Positions 32,725-46,243 of a stretch of DNA of 64,000 bases are shown in pieces. Under the pieces are notes generated by a model. The model had not been told where the DNA came from. It worked only from the letters and a program-made list of their open reading frames with translations, and searched no databases. Where the stretch lies: contig NW_022985076.1 in NCBI RefSeq assembly GCF_010015585.1, positions 186,001 to 250,000 on the forward strand. The letters are read 5' to 3'. Origin of the DNA: Eremomyces bilateralis CBS 781.70. Taxonomy: Eukaryota; Ascomycota; Dothideomycetes; Eremomycetales; Eremomycetaceae. Each line of letters opens with the position of its first letter. Within the stretch, counting starts at the first letter, position 1. The position numbers and the translations under genes are program-made.

Positions 32725-35700
32725 CTATGTGGCAGCACTCCATTTATCATTGTACGCATTCACCGCCACGGCAATCTGCCTGTATAGCCAATTCCTGCTC
32801 GGCTCATCCTGAATCGGGATGAACGGGCCATTCGTCCCCCCCTTCAGCGTGATGCTCATGCCCGTCCGCTCCTTCGAGATCGTCTGGATGTCCTTGAGCG
32901 GGACGTCCCACTCGGACGTGAGCCGCTTCGACCGGACCAGCATGATCCCGTTGTACGTCAGGATCACGATCATGTCCCGCCCTTCCAGCTCCAGGTGCGC
33001 GATGTAGTCGTCGTTGAAGTACTTCCCATTGTCAACCGTCTTCAGCCAGAACTGGCCGAGCGATTCGCGCTGCGAGTAGGGTCGGACAATGCCGTCTTGG
33101 CCGATAAACCGGGTCAGGCGGACGCGATCGAGGCCTTCTTGGTCGAAGACGGTGGTCGTATTGCGGACGCCTTCGGCCATGTTGGATGCGAGATCGAAGG
33201 CACCAATGGCGGGCTTGGTAGCAAGGCCGAGGAACCCTTTCCCGACGCCTTTCACGAAGCCTGCGACTCCCTCCTTCTCTGCGCCCTGGATTGGATGACG
33301 CGCCAGGCCACCAATACCGCTTGCGAGACTGCTTGCAAATGCGTTGCCGCCGGAGGTGATACCGTAAAGTGCATGCTTCGGTCGGTTTCGCGCGCGAGAC
33401 ATCCTCCGTTGATCCTGATATTCCTTGTCAAGCGTCGCAGCTGAAAGCCCCTTCGAGACGCTTCCGGTCCACTTCGCCATGCTATCGGAGAAGCCGAAGA
33501 CCGACTTCTTCACGAAGCTGGAGGCACCTTTGGCGATGCCGATGCCCAGATCTTGAGGGCGGTCGGTCATTACGAGACCTTGATATGGCTCATAGAAGAT
33601 ATCTTGGATACCGGAGCTAACGTTATTGAACAGACCAACCGGATTTCCGAGGAAGTCGGCGGAACCAAGGACAATGTGGACTTGTCGCAAACTTTCCTGG
33701 ACATAATGCGTCCGGATATTGTTTATCAGAGTTGCCATCGATACACGCGCGTTCTCGAGCATGAGAGCATTGTACTTGATTGGAGCATCGTTGACGTTGC
33801 CAATGGACATGGTCAAGACATTGACCGCGAACATCAGAGGATTGTTCGAAGTTGCTGTGTCCTCCGCATTGATGCGTTCGGTCCGAACGAAGGACAGGTC
33901 GAACTGCATTGGCTGCAAGTGAAGGAGTTCGAAATAGATATCCTGACTAGATTGATCCTGCGTAGGTTCCGGAATATCGAGGGCCTCATCGCAGAGTTTC
34001 CCTTGTTTCTCTTCCGACCACGAAGCGCCAGGGATCTTCACAAAGTCAAGCAGAGCAAAGATGAAATCCTCGTCGATCTCTATCGTTAACTGCTGGAGCA
34101 GGACGGTGAAATATTTGATATAAATCACGCCATACGAATCGTCCTTGACCTTCGTGATCGCCGCATGCAGAATCGGATGAGCTTCCATCTCCTTTCCAGT
34201 CTTTGGAACCACGCTGGGATAGAGTATAATGGGGAAAATGCCACCATAAAGCTGGTTGTCGATCTGGATCCACTTGATCGTGGACTTGACGGTCTGGTAT
34301 AGCGGAGAGTCCGAGTACTTGATTTCGATGTCGCGGAGTGTGACATAGACTAGCTCTTTAAGCTGGCTGTTGATCAACGACACGCCAAGTCCAGCGAACC
34401 GTATCTGAGCCGTGAAGTTGACATCCGTGTCCACGTCCTTGACCTCAAACCCGGTCGAGCCCGATTGTGAGGCGGCATTGGAATGTTGACGATACAAGCT
34501 CTTGGATGGCTTGTAGTTGGAAAGCAAAAGGGACTGAGTAGGTCCCTCTGCGACGATGTTAAGATCGATGATTTTTCCTCTACCGGATGGGCTTGTAGGA
34601 GGCAGCTTCATCGGTGGCGGATTGCCAATCTCTGCCAGCTTGACATGTCGCTCCTTGCCCTCGGCTCTCAGGACGATCTCCTTACGCCGTGCTGCAGGGT
34701 AATCCCACGCATATGGCATGATGCTGCGAGGCGGAAGTCGATACCGGATTGGTTTCCAGCCAGTGGTACGTTCTTCTTCATCTTCATCTAGGTTTGGATT
34801 GGTCTGGTAAAAGATAAACTCCGTATTGCTTTCATTCCGCATCGAGAACGGCCAGTGTTTCGTTTCCGTGCTGATATGGAGGAAGAGCGTGGCATGCTCC
34901 ATGAGCACGTCGATGCGCATAAGCTTCTGCCGTTGCCCGGACTTCGCAAGTTTGACATGGACGCTGCCGACATCCGCAATATTGAATGGCGACGACCAGG
35001 TGTTGTTGACACCCGGGAAGCAGATCGAGAGTTGTTGGCCAGCTCGCTGTCGCAAGAACCGGAGGGGGAGAAGATCTCCAGGCTTCAAGGTCATGATGTC
35101 TGAAGATCCGGGTTCTCGAACATTGATTTCTTCCGAAAGCCGGTTCTTGACGATGAATCGGGGACCAAGGGTGACGACCTTCGTCAGATTGTACTAGTTC
35201 TCGTCAGTGCCTATCCCAAAAGATTGAATGTATCTACTTACCTTTCCTTCGCCTTCTGCTACTGATACACCTATATGCATCTCCGAACGACCCGTAGAGG
35301 AAGGAAGCGTGACGTCGTAGGTACTACCGATAGCATCGAAACTTTGCGGCTTGCTCCAATGGGAATCTCCCACCTTAATCAGCGCTCTGTTCTTGCGATC
35401 GTCGGTCGGGAAGGAGAACATCAGCGGCATCGCTCTCGCATCGTCACTGTCAGCATCCATAGGCTGGCCAGCAGCAGACTTGGTCGAGCCCATGAACACC
35501 TTGCTTCGCAGATCAATCGGAAGCCCTGTCCTGTTGAGGATGATGTATGGGCTGTACAATGTGACCTTAAAGGCACCTCCGCTATCAGGGATATTGAAAT
35601 AATGCAGCTTCAACTGCAACGAGAGGTTATTGTTATCCTTCACCTCCATCGTCTTCTCCCGCCGGAAGTTCTCGCGATCCGACGAGTTGATGACGGCGAA

Positions 35701-38700
35701 CTCGCTCTGCTTGAACGGGGTATCCTGCATTTCGATGCTCATCATCAACAAATGCGACAGCTCGACGACATGCACCGGACTGACCCCCCCTTTGCGCAGG
35801 AAGTTCGTCCAGTCCTTCTTGGTCTGGTGGTCGAAGATGCGGTATTTGAAATCGTACGGAAGCAGGTTCTGGATCTCCACGGGCGCCGAGAGGCGGATCC
35901 GCATGTACGGGTAGTTCCCCACGATCGGGTTCCTCTTATCGAAATTCGCGTGCATCTGGAAGTAAAACGGGGGAGCATGGTCGTCGTGCTCGCCATGGCA
36001 GGTGATGGTCCGGGTCTGCCGCTTGAGCAGATCTCCCCAGAACAACCGCTCGGAGCTCCACGTATACCCGAAACCCTGATCGGGCCGGACGATGAGCGAA
36101 TGGAGGTACGCAGCACCGACGGGCGCAGGTCGCGCGTCACCGGGTGGGATCTTCTCTATTTTGAGGATATGGCCCTCGTCAGGATTGTACACGCCCAGCT
36201 CTATAGGGATCTGTGTGTTATTCTCGACGAGGAGCGGCGAGCGGAAGGTGATGTATTTTACGTTGTCGGTTCCCAGCGAGACCTCGACGAGGAGGCGATG
36301 CTGGACTTTGTTTTTGCGGGGTCGCAGGTTGTACAGCACTTCCCCCTCCCGGTTGACGGGGACCTTCTCGACGCTGTCGAAGCCGCTGCCCTCGAGTCGC
36401 ACGCCAACGATGCCAGTGGCACCCTCGGGCGACAGTGTCTCTCGAGTCGTTAGCGGATCCTCAAACCTCCAGGGACATTCGTCCCCATCCGTGAGTTTGG
36501 CCGCCGGACCACCATCACTCGAATCCGTCACTCCCCAGACGTTGATGTCGAAGCCGGTATAATTCCTGAGTTTGTACGGCGCCTCCATTCCCCGTGGCTT
36601 GGACAGGACATCCTCATCGGTCGACAAAAAGTCCGCCGACTTCGACGCCAGCGCAATCGTCGCCGCCGTCACCGTCACCTCCATCGATTTGCGCGTGTAG
36701 AGCTCCACGCTTAGCTTGTCCGGATTCTGGTCCTTCGACATGTGGAAACCCAGCTGCCACGGCTCGATCAGCGGCTCCCACGCCGATTTGGAGAAGTTAA
36801 AGACGTTGAAATACGTGTCGATGGAGGTATCCGCGGTCATCGCGCCGGTCCAATCGCGCACCTGCACGTTGAACTTCTTGACGCTCCAATCTAGCATCGG
36901 GAGCTCATGCTTGTCTCCGATCAGGACGACTCGAATGCCCCCGATTTCCATATCCATCTCCTCGTGCTGGATCACGCCGGGCTGTCGAGCTGACTTGACG
37001 TCCGCCGAAATGGCCTGCGACTGCGCTGCAGAAAGGGACTTCGCTCTCGGGGCACCGGCAGTCGAGCGGTCTTTGCGAGAGGATTTCGGCCTCGAGGACT
37101 TCGATGAGGTGCCTTTGATCTCCTTCAGCTTCTTCGGCTCATGATCCTCGATCTTCTTCTCCGTGCCCCCGCTCATCTCCGATGCGCGAGCCAGGATCTG
37201 CATCGCGAGAAGGATGTCGCGAAGCGACAAACGAAGGATGAGTGGGTCGACGTCGACGTGGATGTTCGTCCGCGTGGTGGATTTGCCTTGCGTCTGGATG
37301 TCCAACGACGTGCGGACGCTGAAGTCGTCGAGGATCCGCAGTCGGGTGGTTTCGAATTGGTCCATTCGGCAGAGAAACATTCCCACCCGATCGACCTGGA
37401 GGGTCATGGCATTCTGCTTGGAGACCAACACTTGTTTGGTGCCAAGGACTACGGCTTCCGTGTTCGTAATGGCAGGGTTGGCTAAGAGGATGACCTGTGC
37501 ATCGACGACGTTCACCCGGAACGATACCTGCATCTCTCGTCCTTCGGATTTGCCCGTTTGAGTATCCAGTTTGGACACCGCTTGAGTTCCCTTAGTCCTC
37601 CGGCCCTCCGAGTGAAGGCTAACCGAGCTTTCCGCGTCTGTGGCTGTGGTTTCGGTCTCCTCATCAACCTCGAGTGGTTCGTCGATAGTCAAGCCCGCAT
37701 TGATGAACGCTTGGATAGAGAACAGATAGTCCAAGGCGAGGATCATCCTCGGGCTATCGATGGTCAACATCGCCACCAAACTCCTTTCCTTCCCACCCGA
37801 GATCGAAATACTCGCCATGAACTGCTGCTTGACATCATTGTTAATCAGCGACATGATCTTCCGGAACTTATTCGAGTCCCGCGTTCGGCTGTCGCGAATG
37901 CTGAACGATCGGATGAGCAGCTCGGACTCCAGCGCCCCGTCCTTCATCATCCGCAGCTTGACGTGCGTCCGGTTTAGCGAGAACTTCGAGAGACTGGCGT
38001 CCTCGAGATCCTTCACCGGTTCGTTCGGAGCCGCGTTGATCAATTCCACGCCGATTGTTGGCGCTTTAAACACCAGATCGAGCGTCGTCCAATTCCCGGA
38101 CGGCGGCTCGTCTGATGCTTGAGATTCGGATGATTCTTGACTCCTCTCCGTGAGCGCCCTGGCAGGCGCCGCGGTGCTTTCCGGAAGCTCGTTGTATACA
38201 TCCTCTTGCATCTCGTCGCCGGGATCCATAGCGAAGGCGGGAGGGATCGTTCGGAACAGTTCCAAGATGAACTTCAACTGGTCCTGGGTGACTCGAAGGT
38301 TGGTGTCGGATAGCGATCCTGCGATCTCCATGTCGGGTCTCTCCATGCCGGGTTTGTGCTCGATGTAGTTGACCTCGAAGCTTAGATCGGTTTTGTCGAG
38401 TAGCTGGAGCGCCTCAGATTGGCCGTCCCCATAGTGAAAGTTAGATGCCATCCGAATATGCCGAATCCCAGCATTGATGTGGTTCGAATGCTCTTCACTG
38501 TCACCGCCCTTGGGCGCCACGAACTCGTTCTTGGCGTAGATCTCGCCCAGATACGCGGTTAAAGTGTCGCGCTCAGTATTCTCCTTGAACACTATCCGCG
38601 GGAAGACGACAATCGGGGTCCTAACCAAGATATCGAAATGCATCTTATTCGCCGTCTCCTGCATCTGGCTCGCTTGCTGCGCGGCCGCCTGCCTGGCGGC

Positions 38701-41700
38701 GTTGAAGATCGCCTGCATCTTGCCGAACTTGACGGTGAAGTCCATGATCTTCCGGAACGGCTCGGTGACGAAGTTGACCTTGATGGAACCGGCGCGGAGA
38801 AAGATGGAGCTGTCGTAGCCTGGATAGGACTCTGATTGCGAATCGAAGGTCTCGTAGCTGAAGTCCGCCAGTTCCTTGCCCTGGATCGTGACGAGTTGCC
38901 GAAGCGAGGAGTCCTCGGGGACGCCTTGGTTGACGTCGTCGATGAGCGAGAGATCTCCGAGGCGTGCTCCGACGCGCATGGACTTGCCCATGATGAAGAC
39001 TCCGACATCTGCGGAGCTCAAACTCAGGGTTGCGAGCCGGATCCCATCGTTATTTAGGATCAAAGAGATCTTCTTGAGCTCGGTTCGTACCCGTATCTTA
39101 TCTTGACTTGGTTGCGGTCGAACAACTTGTTCCTCGGGCTTGTCCTCGAGCATTTTTGCGTCTGACACCTGCTGTGAAACACGTTGATTGTCACCACCAG
39201 TAAAGGTAGTCAGGACGAAGTCTAAGAGCGTCAACAGAGTGCGTCGTGTGACAATGACATTGATCGCTGACACTGCTGCGTCAACATTCATCGCAATGCC
39301 ATCATAGACGGACTGAAACTCTGGCGATTTGGGATTAACGCGTGTGAACTTCAGGTAGAAGAGGTCTTTCTCTGACGCCGTGTTCAGATCGTCCGACGAG
39401 ACGATGTTCTTGAACTCCGGGCTCGGATCTTCCTCGACGTGGTCTTCAACCACCAAGCTCTTCAGCTTGACCTCGGCCGCCATGTCAAATGGACGCTGGT
39501 AGAATTGCAAAGAGAATGCATTCGCAACGAGCTCGACCAATAGGTCATCCGCCTTCTTTCCTTCCGGATCAGCCCGATATAACGATCCCACGAGTTTGTC
39601 AACTGTGAAATTAAACTCAAAGTTCCGCTGCTTGTATAGGAGTTCGGCGTCTTTCTTCTCGCTCTCCGCTTTCTCTCGCTGACTGCTGGTGTCTGATTCT
39701 TCTTCATCCACGACGAGCGATTGGGCCACCTCGTCGCCCGAGAACTGGAATGACTTCGATCGTGGCCTGCCTAGCTCATCGGTGTTGGTTGGCGGTGGGC
39801 TCGGTGATCTCGCAATTTTCTTTTCTTGATTTCGCTCACTCTCATCGGTGAATTTGGGAATAGCCACATCAATGAGCTTCATCAAGCTCTTGTACTTCTT
39901 GTCCGACACGGACGCGTGTAGAACTGGCAAGTGTCCCGATATCCGGAATTTCGTTAACGTTGACGCCTTCGGGATGATGCAGATATCCAGTGTGAAATCC
40001 ATGTTGATCCGCTCCACGAGATGGAAGCTCCTGGACTCTGTGTCTTCCGCCAATTGCTTCTTCGTCTCACCGATCGTGGTTCCAAGCAGCAGCTGCGTGG
40101 AATCAAGCTTAAGGAGGAACCGGTCGTACATCAGCCCTTCCAAACGCCGGTAGTCTTCCTCTGTATAGCGCTGGTGCTGCTTATTCTGGACGTCACGCAG
40201 TGTGCCTTTGTCGACGAGTTTGCTTCGCACGCTAGCGTGACCAGCGTCGACGATCAGGCACAGACTGCTCTTCTCGGTGACGGAGTCGGGGATAATGATC
40301 AGGGGCGCTTGAAGATCGAGGTTCGCGTTGATGGTTTTGTGTTCTTCCAAAGCAAACTCCAGTCCCGCGCGTGTCTGCTTCCTGATGCCCTCAACTGTGG
40401 CACCAGCCGTCTCCATTAGTGCGCCAATGGACTCCATGTGTCGTTTCGGGGGTTTGAAGAACTTGACGATCCCCTCCAGGAATTTGGGGTTGTAGATGAT
40501 CTCAAGTGCCTTTAGCTTAACCGTCAAGGCAGTGTCCGCGCTCCCATCGAGAGGATTATTCTCGAACTCTAGATGGAAGAAGGGGTCGTCCTCCGCTGCA
40601 TCCTCGTCCTGATTTCCGTCGGACTTCTCGCCCTCTTTCAGCATCTCGTCATCGTCAAGTTCCTTGATCCGTTCCTCGTCGGGAACTGCAGGGGCGTCCT
40701 TGATCGAGATTATTTGCGGGAACAAACTACCTTTCGTGGTCCCATCGTACAGTCTCATTCCCTCGAGGTCGACTCTCGCCAGCATCGAGTCCGTCCGCCT
40801 CAACAATTCCGTCCTAAATGAGTCGAACAACAGCTTGAGGATTTCCGTCTTCTTCCCGTGCGGTTGTCGCCGTAGCGTAAAGCTACCGGTGCGAAGGCTC
40901 ATCTCGACCTGCAGCTTGACATACTCCTTCGGCACGTCTACGGCTTCCTCGATGGACTTTTTCTCGTCCCAATCGATGGCCTCATACAACTCCTTTCGTT
41001 GCTCATCCGTCATCTGGCGGTCCTCGGGGGCCTCCTCCTGTGATGGCTTATTGGCGCCCCATATCCATTGTGACCAGGTCTGCTGCGGTGGCTCCTTCTT
41101 GACCCCGACATTCTCCTTGCGGAGCTGATTCCGTGCTAATGAGCGCCAGAAGCGGAGGTCTTCGTATGTGAGTTTGCGCTCGAGCTCGTCTAGATCCGTG
41201 GCCTCGTCGGGGGTTAACTTAACGTCCTTCTTCTTTTTCTTGAAGAAGTCGATGTAGCGGATGCGGTCATCTCTCCGCTCCTTGAAATACTCCCAGGACC
41301 ATCTTCGGTTGCGTTCATGGATTTTGTCCAATACCGCCTGTCCTGCGAATTGGATCCACGCGCGAGGGTCTTCTTTTGGTTTGCTCTTCGGCTGTAGCTT
41401 TCTATACTCCTGGTGCCTGATATAATAATGGAATAGATCCACCAGCATCAATGCATCTCGATACTGGTCGTTGTCCATGATGAAACCGAGTTCATCGAAC
41501 AGGAGCTTGGCCTTCATCTTAGGACGATCCAGCTTGCCGGACTTGTCTATCTCCAGACCTGCTCGGCCGGTGACAGGTTTGAGTAGGTATTGATGCGAAT
41601 CTAAGTCGGTCTCATCCGTACGAGCAATCATCGACTTCAGCCTCTCGACGAAATCATCGTGTTCCAGACCTTCCTGGGTACCGACGCCAGAGCTCAATAG

Positions 41701-42363
41701 CTCGTTATCGGTATCCCAATATACAGCCAGCGACTTCAGCGACGCAAGCTTATGTGTCGTCCCCGAGGTGCTCTGAATGAATGTCGGTCGCCAATCCGCC
41801 TCCGTGCTGACAGCGTCGAACCCCTCCAGCGTGATCCCCAACGCAAACGGATGGCCCGGATGCGATATCGAATCCTCGTATCGAATATGGATATTCTTCA
41901 CCGATACCTGCACATTATCAACAATGGCGGTGACGAAGCTCGCCGTGAAGCTCTGATTCTTCTGCTGCTCCTCCTGGCTCATCCCCTCCGTATTCCGGTC
42001 CTTCAGCAACTCTGCGCTATCCAGCTTCTCCATCTTCACCGCGTGCTGCCGCCGCTCCTCCTCGTCCACGTCGTACTCCGTGTCGACCTTCGGCGCCGCC
42101 AGCAGGAACACGTCTTCGATTATCACGCGCACAGGCTTCCCACGGAGGTTCGACCAGGGTATCTGGAGGGTCAGTTGGCCGAGGTGGCCTTCGATGACGT
42201 TGAGCGGGAGGCGGAGCTGGTCGAGCGCCTCGCGGCGGAGCTCCATATTGCGGAGCTTGACGTCGCCGGACCAGATGCCGACATTGAGCTGTTTGGGATC
42301 GAAGTTCTGGACGTACATGCCCAGGAACCTGTTGAGCAGGTTCGCGACGACGGATTCGAGCAT
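32725..42363 (-). CDS. VPS13: VPS13 bridge-like lipid transfer protein
   Basis: A giant protein of membrane contact sites that conducts phospholipids between organelles and supports vacuolar sorting and sporulation. Two exons, 42363-35242 and 35193-32725, split by a 48-nt intron (GTAAGT...CTAG), give 3196 residues, close to the 3144 of yeast Vps13. The N-terminal chorein domain is textbook (MLESVVANLLNRFLGMYVQN..., KLRNMELRREALDQL, LTLQIPWSNLRGKPV). The middle has repeated beta-groove segments, with the VAB/SHR-BD region from about 1950 to 2450 (RNYTGFDINVWG, VENNTQIPIELGVYN). The C-terminal part carries the amphipathic-helix (ATG2_C/DUF1162-like) segment around GIAKGASSFVKKSVFGFSDSM and a PH-like end (YNGIMLVRSKRLTSEW). 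The start codon at 42363 opens directly into the conserved domain. Confidence 0.96.
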
Positions 42364-43159
42364 CGTGGCGGTGGGGAGAGAGAAGAATTATGTGGGGGGA
42401 AGAAGATGTCGTCGAAGGGCGGTATCTCGGGTGATGTTTAAGCGTCGTTCAATTTGGGCCCATGATACTCATCGTAGGCTCGTCACGTCACTCTGGACTT
42501 CCCGTATGCCGCTGCTACGATAACTTTCGTATATCCGCAACTTAATAGTACAGAGGGTGCAGCTGGCTCATTCAGGACCTGTACCGGTACGTATCCCCAA
42601 GATTGGGACGGGTAACGGAGAGACTTGCACAACCGCGCTACAACCGACCGGGTTTCGTGGACAGTTCAAGCGCAATGGCAAATTTGGAGAGGATTAAGAT
42701 GAAGGATTATCGGTAGAGATTGGAAGATTCCACATCGTTGGGTGTTCGAAACGTGTGGAGGTGGCTGTAGATTAGGTTATGATGCGGTGACGTAGCTCGG
42801 GTGCCAAGTGGGAAGTCGTGAGGGAGGATCGTGACTGCCGATTTGACATCAATCGACAGGACCCTTTTGTAATATTACGCCAAGATATGAATAGTTATAG
42901 TTAGGATTTCAGAGAAAATAATCTACGTGATTTTAAAAAATTTCCGAATCCTTACTAAAATTAGTATAAGGACGTGGGTAATTTGTAAGAATTTGAGATC
43001 GTGAAGTCCGCTTATCTAATTTTACGAAAGCCCAAGAAAGTAAAAGAAGCTGTTGAGATTGGAATGTCTGAAGTGGTGAAGAGGCCCAATCTTCCAAGAT
43101 CGAGATATGGTCACAGGCCGCAATGTGTGGCTAAAGCCAGGGGTGGCGAGGACTATCAG
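42364..43159. other. VPS13 upstream region, AT-rich distal part
   Basis: The first few hundred bases are the probable VPS13 promoter. From about 42850 the DNA turns AT-rich with no frame of note. It grades into the LTR-like relics to the right. Confidence 0.5.
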
Positions 43160-44330
43160 GAGGTAGACATGTGTTGATAGATGTGTTAACGAAGTAGAGG
43201 AGTGGTCTAAGAGGTTTATCTCTCGCACGACAGAGATGTTTCCTCTTCTTCTTCCCTTCTTTAGTTTAGCTTGAATGGAATCAGTACTTGCAGACCTTGC
43301 GGACTAAACTATATCAGCTCAATCTATAGCACAGTATGTGACAGTCTTGGGCTTTGCCCAGTCTGTGTGTTGTGGCCTTGCGGCCTAAGGCAGAAGGGAT
43401 GGGTAGACCGTATGCCCACAGATGTAAATAGCAGATCGCAGTGAGAGAGATCTTCTCCTTCTCTCTTTAGCAATTCAACAGCGTTACCAGCTTACCAAAT
43501 CCTTCGTGGTTTGGGCCCACGACACAGTAAGGGAGAACTCCATACTATTCAAGGGAAATAGGATGAAGAACAATGGTAACAAGCTATTGTTCTAGTTATC
43601 TGTATGACTGTCCAATATTGGTAACTTAGAATAGTTGCGTAAGGCAAGAGAAGACGAGACGAGACGAAACAGACAAATCTCAATATGTTATATGGTCCCT
43701 GGCCTGTGGCCTGGACCCTTGAGTATGCATGTGGCTGACACCACAGGGATGTGGCTAGTGGATGGCATAGAGGATTATCAAGGAGATGGTTTATGTGGGA
43801 GCAGTGTGTTAGGACGGAGCAGTGTTAAGGAGCAGTGTTAAGGAGTTGTGTTAAGGAGCTGTGTTAAGGAGCTGTGTTAAGATAGCAGAGAGAAGAGTTG
43901 ATATCTCGCGTAATTATAGAGGCGCTGGGAGATTTCTTCCTTCTCTCTCTTCAGTTTAGATCAACGAAACTTGGTAAGAACAGGACCCCCGGTTTGTAAC
44001 CACCCCGATTTGTAACCACTTCACACGCAGCAACACCAACAACAGAGGACTGTAGATTCTGTATAATAACTCCACCAATATTGAAATTTATATAACTAAC
44101 TACTTGTTCTAACTAATTATGTGGCTGAACCAGTGTGGCTAGTAGATTCTGCTACGTATGCGTTTGTGTTAGACATGCAGGTCTTTCTATCCCTCAATGT
44201 GGATTACTCTTTCCTTTCCTTTCCTTTTCTGTAGCTTAGTTTCACACAAATACAACTCTATCGAGACCACTCTGGCGTTCAGTGTTTCACTATGTTGTGA
44301 TATGGTATCGGGAGATACATCACAAGGTAT
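43160..44330. mobile_element. Cluster of degraded LTR-like relics
   Basis: Fossil material. At least three segments share an LTR-like order, a TGTGTTA-type start and a CT-rich tract before a TTTAG-type block, near 43170-43290, 43430-43520 and 43800-43985. A stretch near 44300 resembles the initiator-Met tRNA primer site used by Ty1/copia elements. No gag, protease or polymerase domain is visible, so these are at most solo or nested LTR remnants, well decayed and probably old. The family call is tentative. Confidence 0.35.
43822..43886. repeat. 13-bp minisatellite (GTGTTAAGGAGCT)
   Basis: Five head-to-tail copies, the last one diverged, inside the LTR-like cluster. A related 16-bp copy (43806-43821) precedes them. 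Confidence 0.85.
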
Positions 44331-44445
44331 AGATCTTTTAGAGAGGAGTATTAACTAAGGCTTGAGGTATAAGCCTAGAAGTTTATAATAATGAAGATAG
44401 TTATTAATTTTAACATATAATTAGAGTCTGAGTTGAGCTGGCCGC

Positions 44446-45434
44446 CCTTCAGAAGTTCAATGTTCCCGCATGGAGTACAGAATCCTCATGAGTACTACCA
44501 TACCTTGTGAGTCCGCTTTCCGACCACTTCTCTGAGGAAGAATCTAATGGCTGTTGCCCAGTGGCGATCCCGCAGGATTTACTGATAGCGACGCAACCTG
44601 GGAACAATTCTTATCGGCTTGTATAGCGAATTTGGACAATTGCCCCTTTTCAAAGTATGCTAGTGATACCGCCGATTTAGAAAAGATATTGGATGATCTC
44701 TTCGACGACATCAAGTACAATCCAATACCTATTGGGACAGAGTTCATCGTGGACTACACCATGGTCAAATCCTTTACCTGGGGAAAACTTTACTACCCAA
44801 AGCAGTATACCCTCCTCGTCGCTGCACTCGAGGCCGTCCTCACCCGCAATGTGACGACGCTCGCGCTGGCGCTTTCCGCCCAACATGGTTCGGCGGAACC
44901 GGCGGTTGCCAACGCATCCCCCGAGGCCCAACAAGGGATCAAATGCGGCGACAAGTTCCTGCGGTCCGACGACGTCGGGCCCCTGGAGGCCTCGCTCCGA
45001 GACGAGATCTATAAGGCCAGTGCCCGGTTTGGGGACGCCGCAACCCTGGACATGACAGGGTGCGCCCGCTGGGACTTCGAAGCCAAGGAGCGCTACGACG
45101 GCGACTTCCAGGTCAAGACCAGTTATCCTGCGCTCATCATTGGCAATACCTGGGACCCAGTGACGCCTATCAAGTCTGCCTTTAACATCAGCAGCGGATT
45201 CGAGGGAAGCGTCGTGCTGCGACACAATGGGCACGGTGTAAGTGATGTACCCCGCTTTCCGGTTGCTCCAGTGTGCCTTGATCGAACGAGACGGCTAACC
45301 TGTTATAGCACATGTCGATTGCGCAGATCTCATCATGTACGTCGAAGTACATTGCGGATTACTTTATCAACGGCACACTGCCTGCGCTGGATACTTCCTG
45401 CGAGCCTGATACCCCGCTGTTTGCAATGCCATGA
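44446..45434 (+). pseudogene. 5'-truncated TAP-like alpha/beta hydrolase
   Basis: The C-terminal half of a secreted alpha/beta hydrolase of the tripeptidyl-aminopeptidase-like group (Pfam TAP_C/abhydrolase). The main exon ends at 45237. It contains ATWEQFLSACIANLDNCPF, GCARWDFEAKERYDGDF, the YPALIIGNTWDPVTPIKSAF block with the catalytic Asp, and HNGHG. A GTAAGT...TATAG intron joins it to an exon at 45309-45434, which supplies HMSIAQISSCTSKYIADYF and ends FAMP. Upstream, near 44460-44512, a further exon remnant reads GVQNPHEYYHT, like the family's DGVxxPxxYY segment. The signal peptide and the nucleophile-Ser domain are missing, and repeat relics start about where they should be. A shortened transcript could still be made from an alternative start, but it could not be a normal hydrolase. 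Confidence 0.75.
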
Positions 45435-46243
45435 AGGAGGCGTTGTTCTGCTGTTGAAGACACGGTCGCTCTGTTTGCAATTCGATATCACGAATTATAG
45501 ACGGGTAGCTAGACGAGCTTGATAATAGTAATTCGAGAAGTTCATTTCGACAGTAATTACAGCCTTACCCTGACGTTTGGCAGAACGATTTAGTGTTGTC
45601 GTACGATAGTAAGTGCTCGTGAACGTTAGATACTAGATTGGAGGAGGGAAGTATTCATAATATATGATTAACTGTTACAAAGACGACAATAGGAGAAGAA
45701 GAAAGATGTGGATTACTATGGAGGCTAATTACGGAGTGGAGCGCAGAAATAGATGGGGTGGTCACCTGACCCTAAATGCCTGAGGCATAAAGGCAGAATA
45801 CCTCTCTAGACGTGCCCGACGTCTCCGTCATAACCAGAACAAATATCCCCCACGTGAGCCGACCGAAGTTGGCCCGAACAGGCGCAGGAATCAATCACCA
45901 GAACAATTATTCCCCAAAATCCTGTATCTTGGCCTGATCTTACAAAAGGGTCTAATCGATAGGGCTGCTTAGAAGACGTTCACCCCTCTCCAGAAATTTA
46001 TTCCAATGATTGCGACTCTTGGATATCACGAATTACTCCTGCCGTCCTGTGCTGTGCATCTATAAACAACGACACTCGTTCTATACGTTATTGCGGAAGC
46101 AGAAAACCCAGGTGGATCTCTGTACCATCGCAACTTGAGCGTCTGGAGATAGCGAGGAGCGCAGTCGCCATCACATAACCACATCGTCAGTCCCCTAATA
46201 TATCCAACCATATCTCATGCTAATCTATATTCTAGATCCGAAA
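45435..46243. other. Intergenic region with a GCCTGAGGC palindrome
   Basis: No gene is supported over about 800 bp. An ATGCCTGAGGCAT palindrome lies near 45773-45785. A likely intron in the next gene's leader ends in TCTAG just before its start codon. Confidence 0.45.

Noticed and set aside
32995-33444. Long plus-strand frames antisense to VPS13, also at 33553-34089, 35275-36453 and 41752-42441
   Set aside because: They mirror codon bias of the real minus-strand gene and show no domain of their own.
43822-43886. 13-bp array as a possible CRISPR-like repeat
   Set aside because: Units are directly adjacent with no spacers, in a eukaryotic genome. It is a minisatellite.
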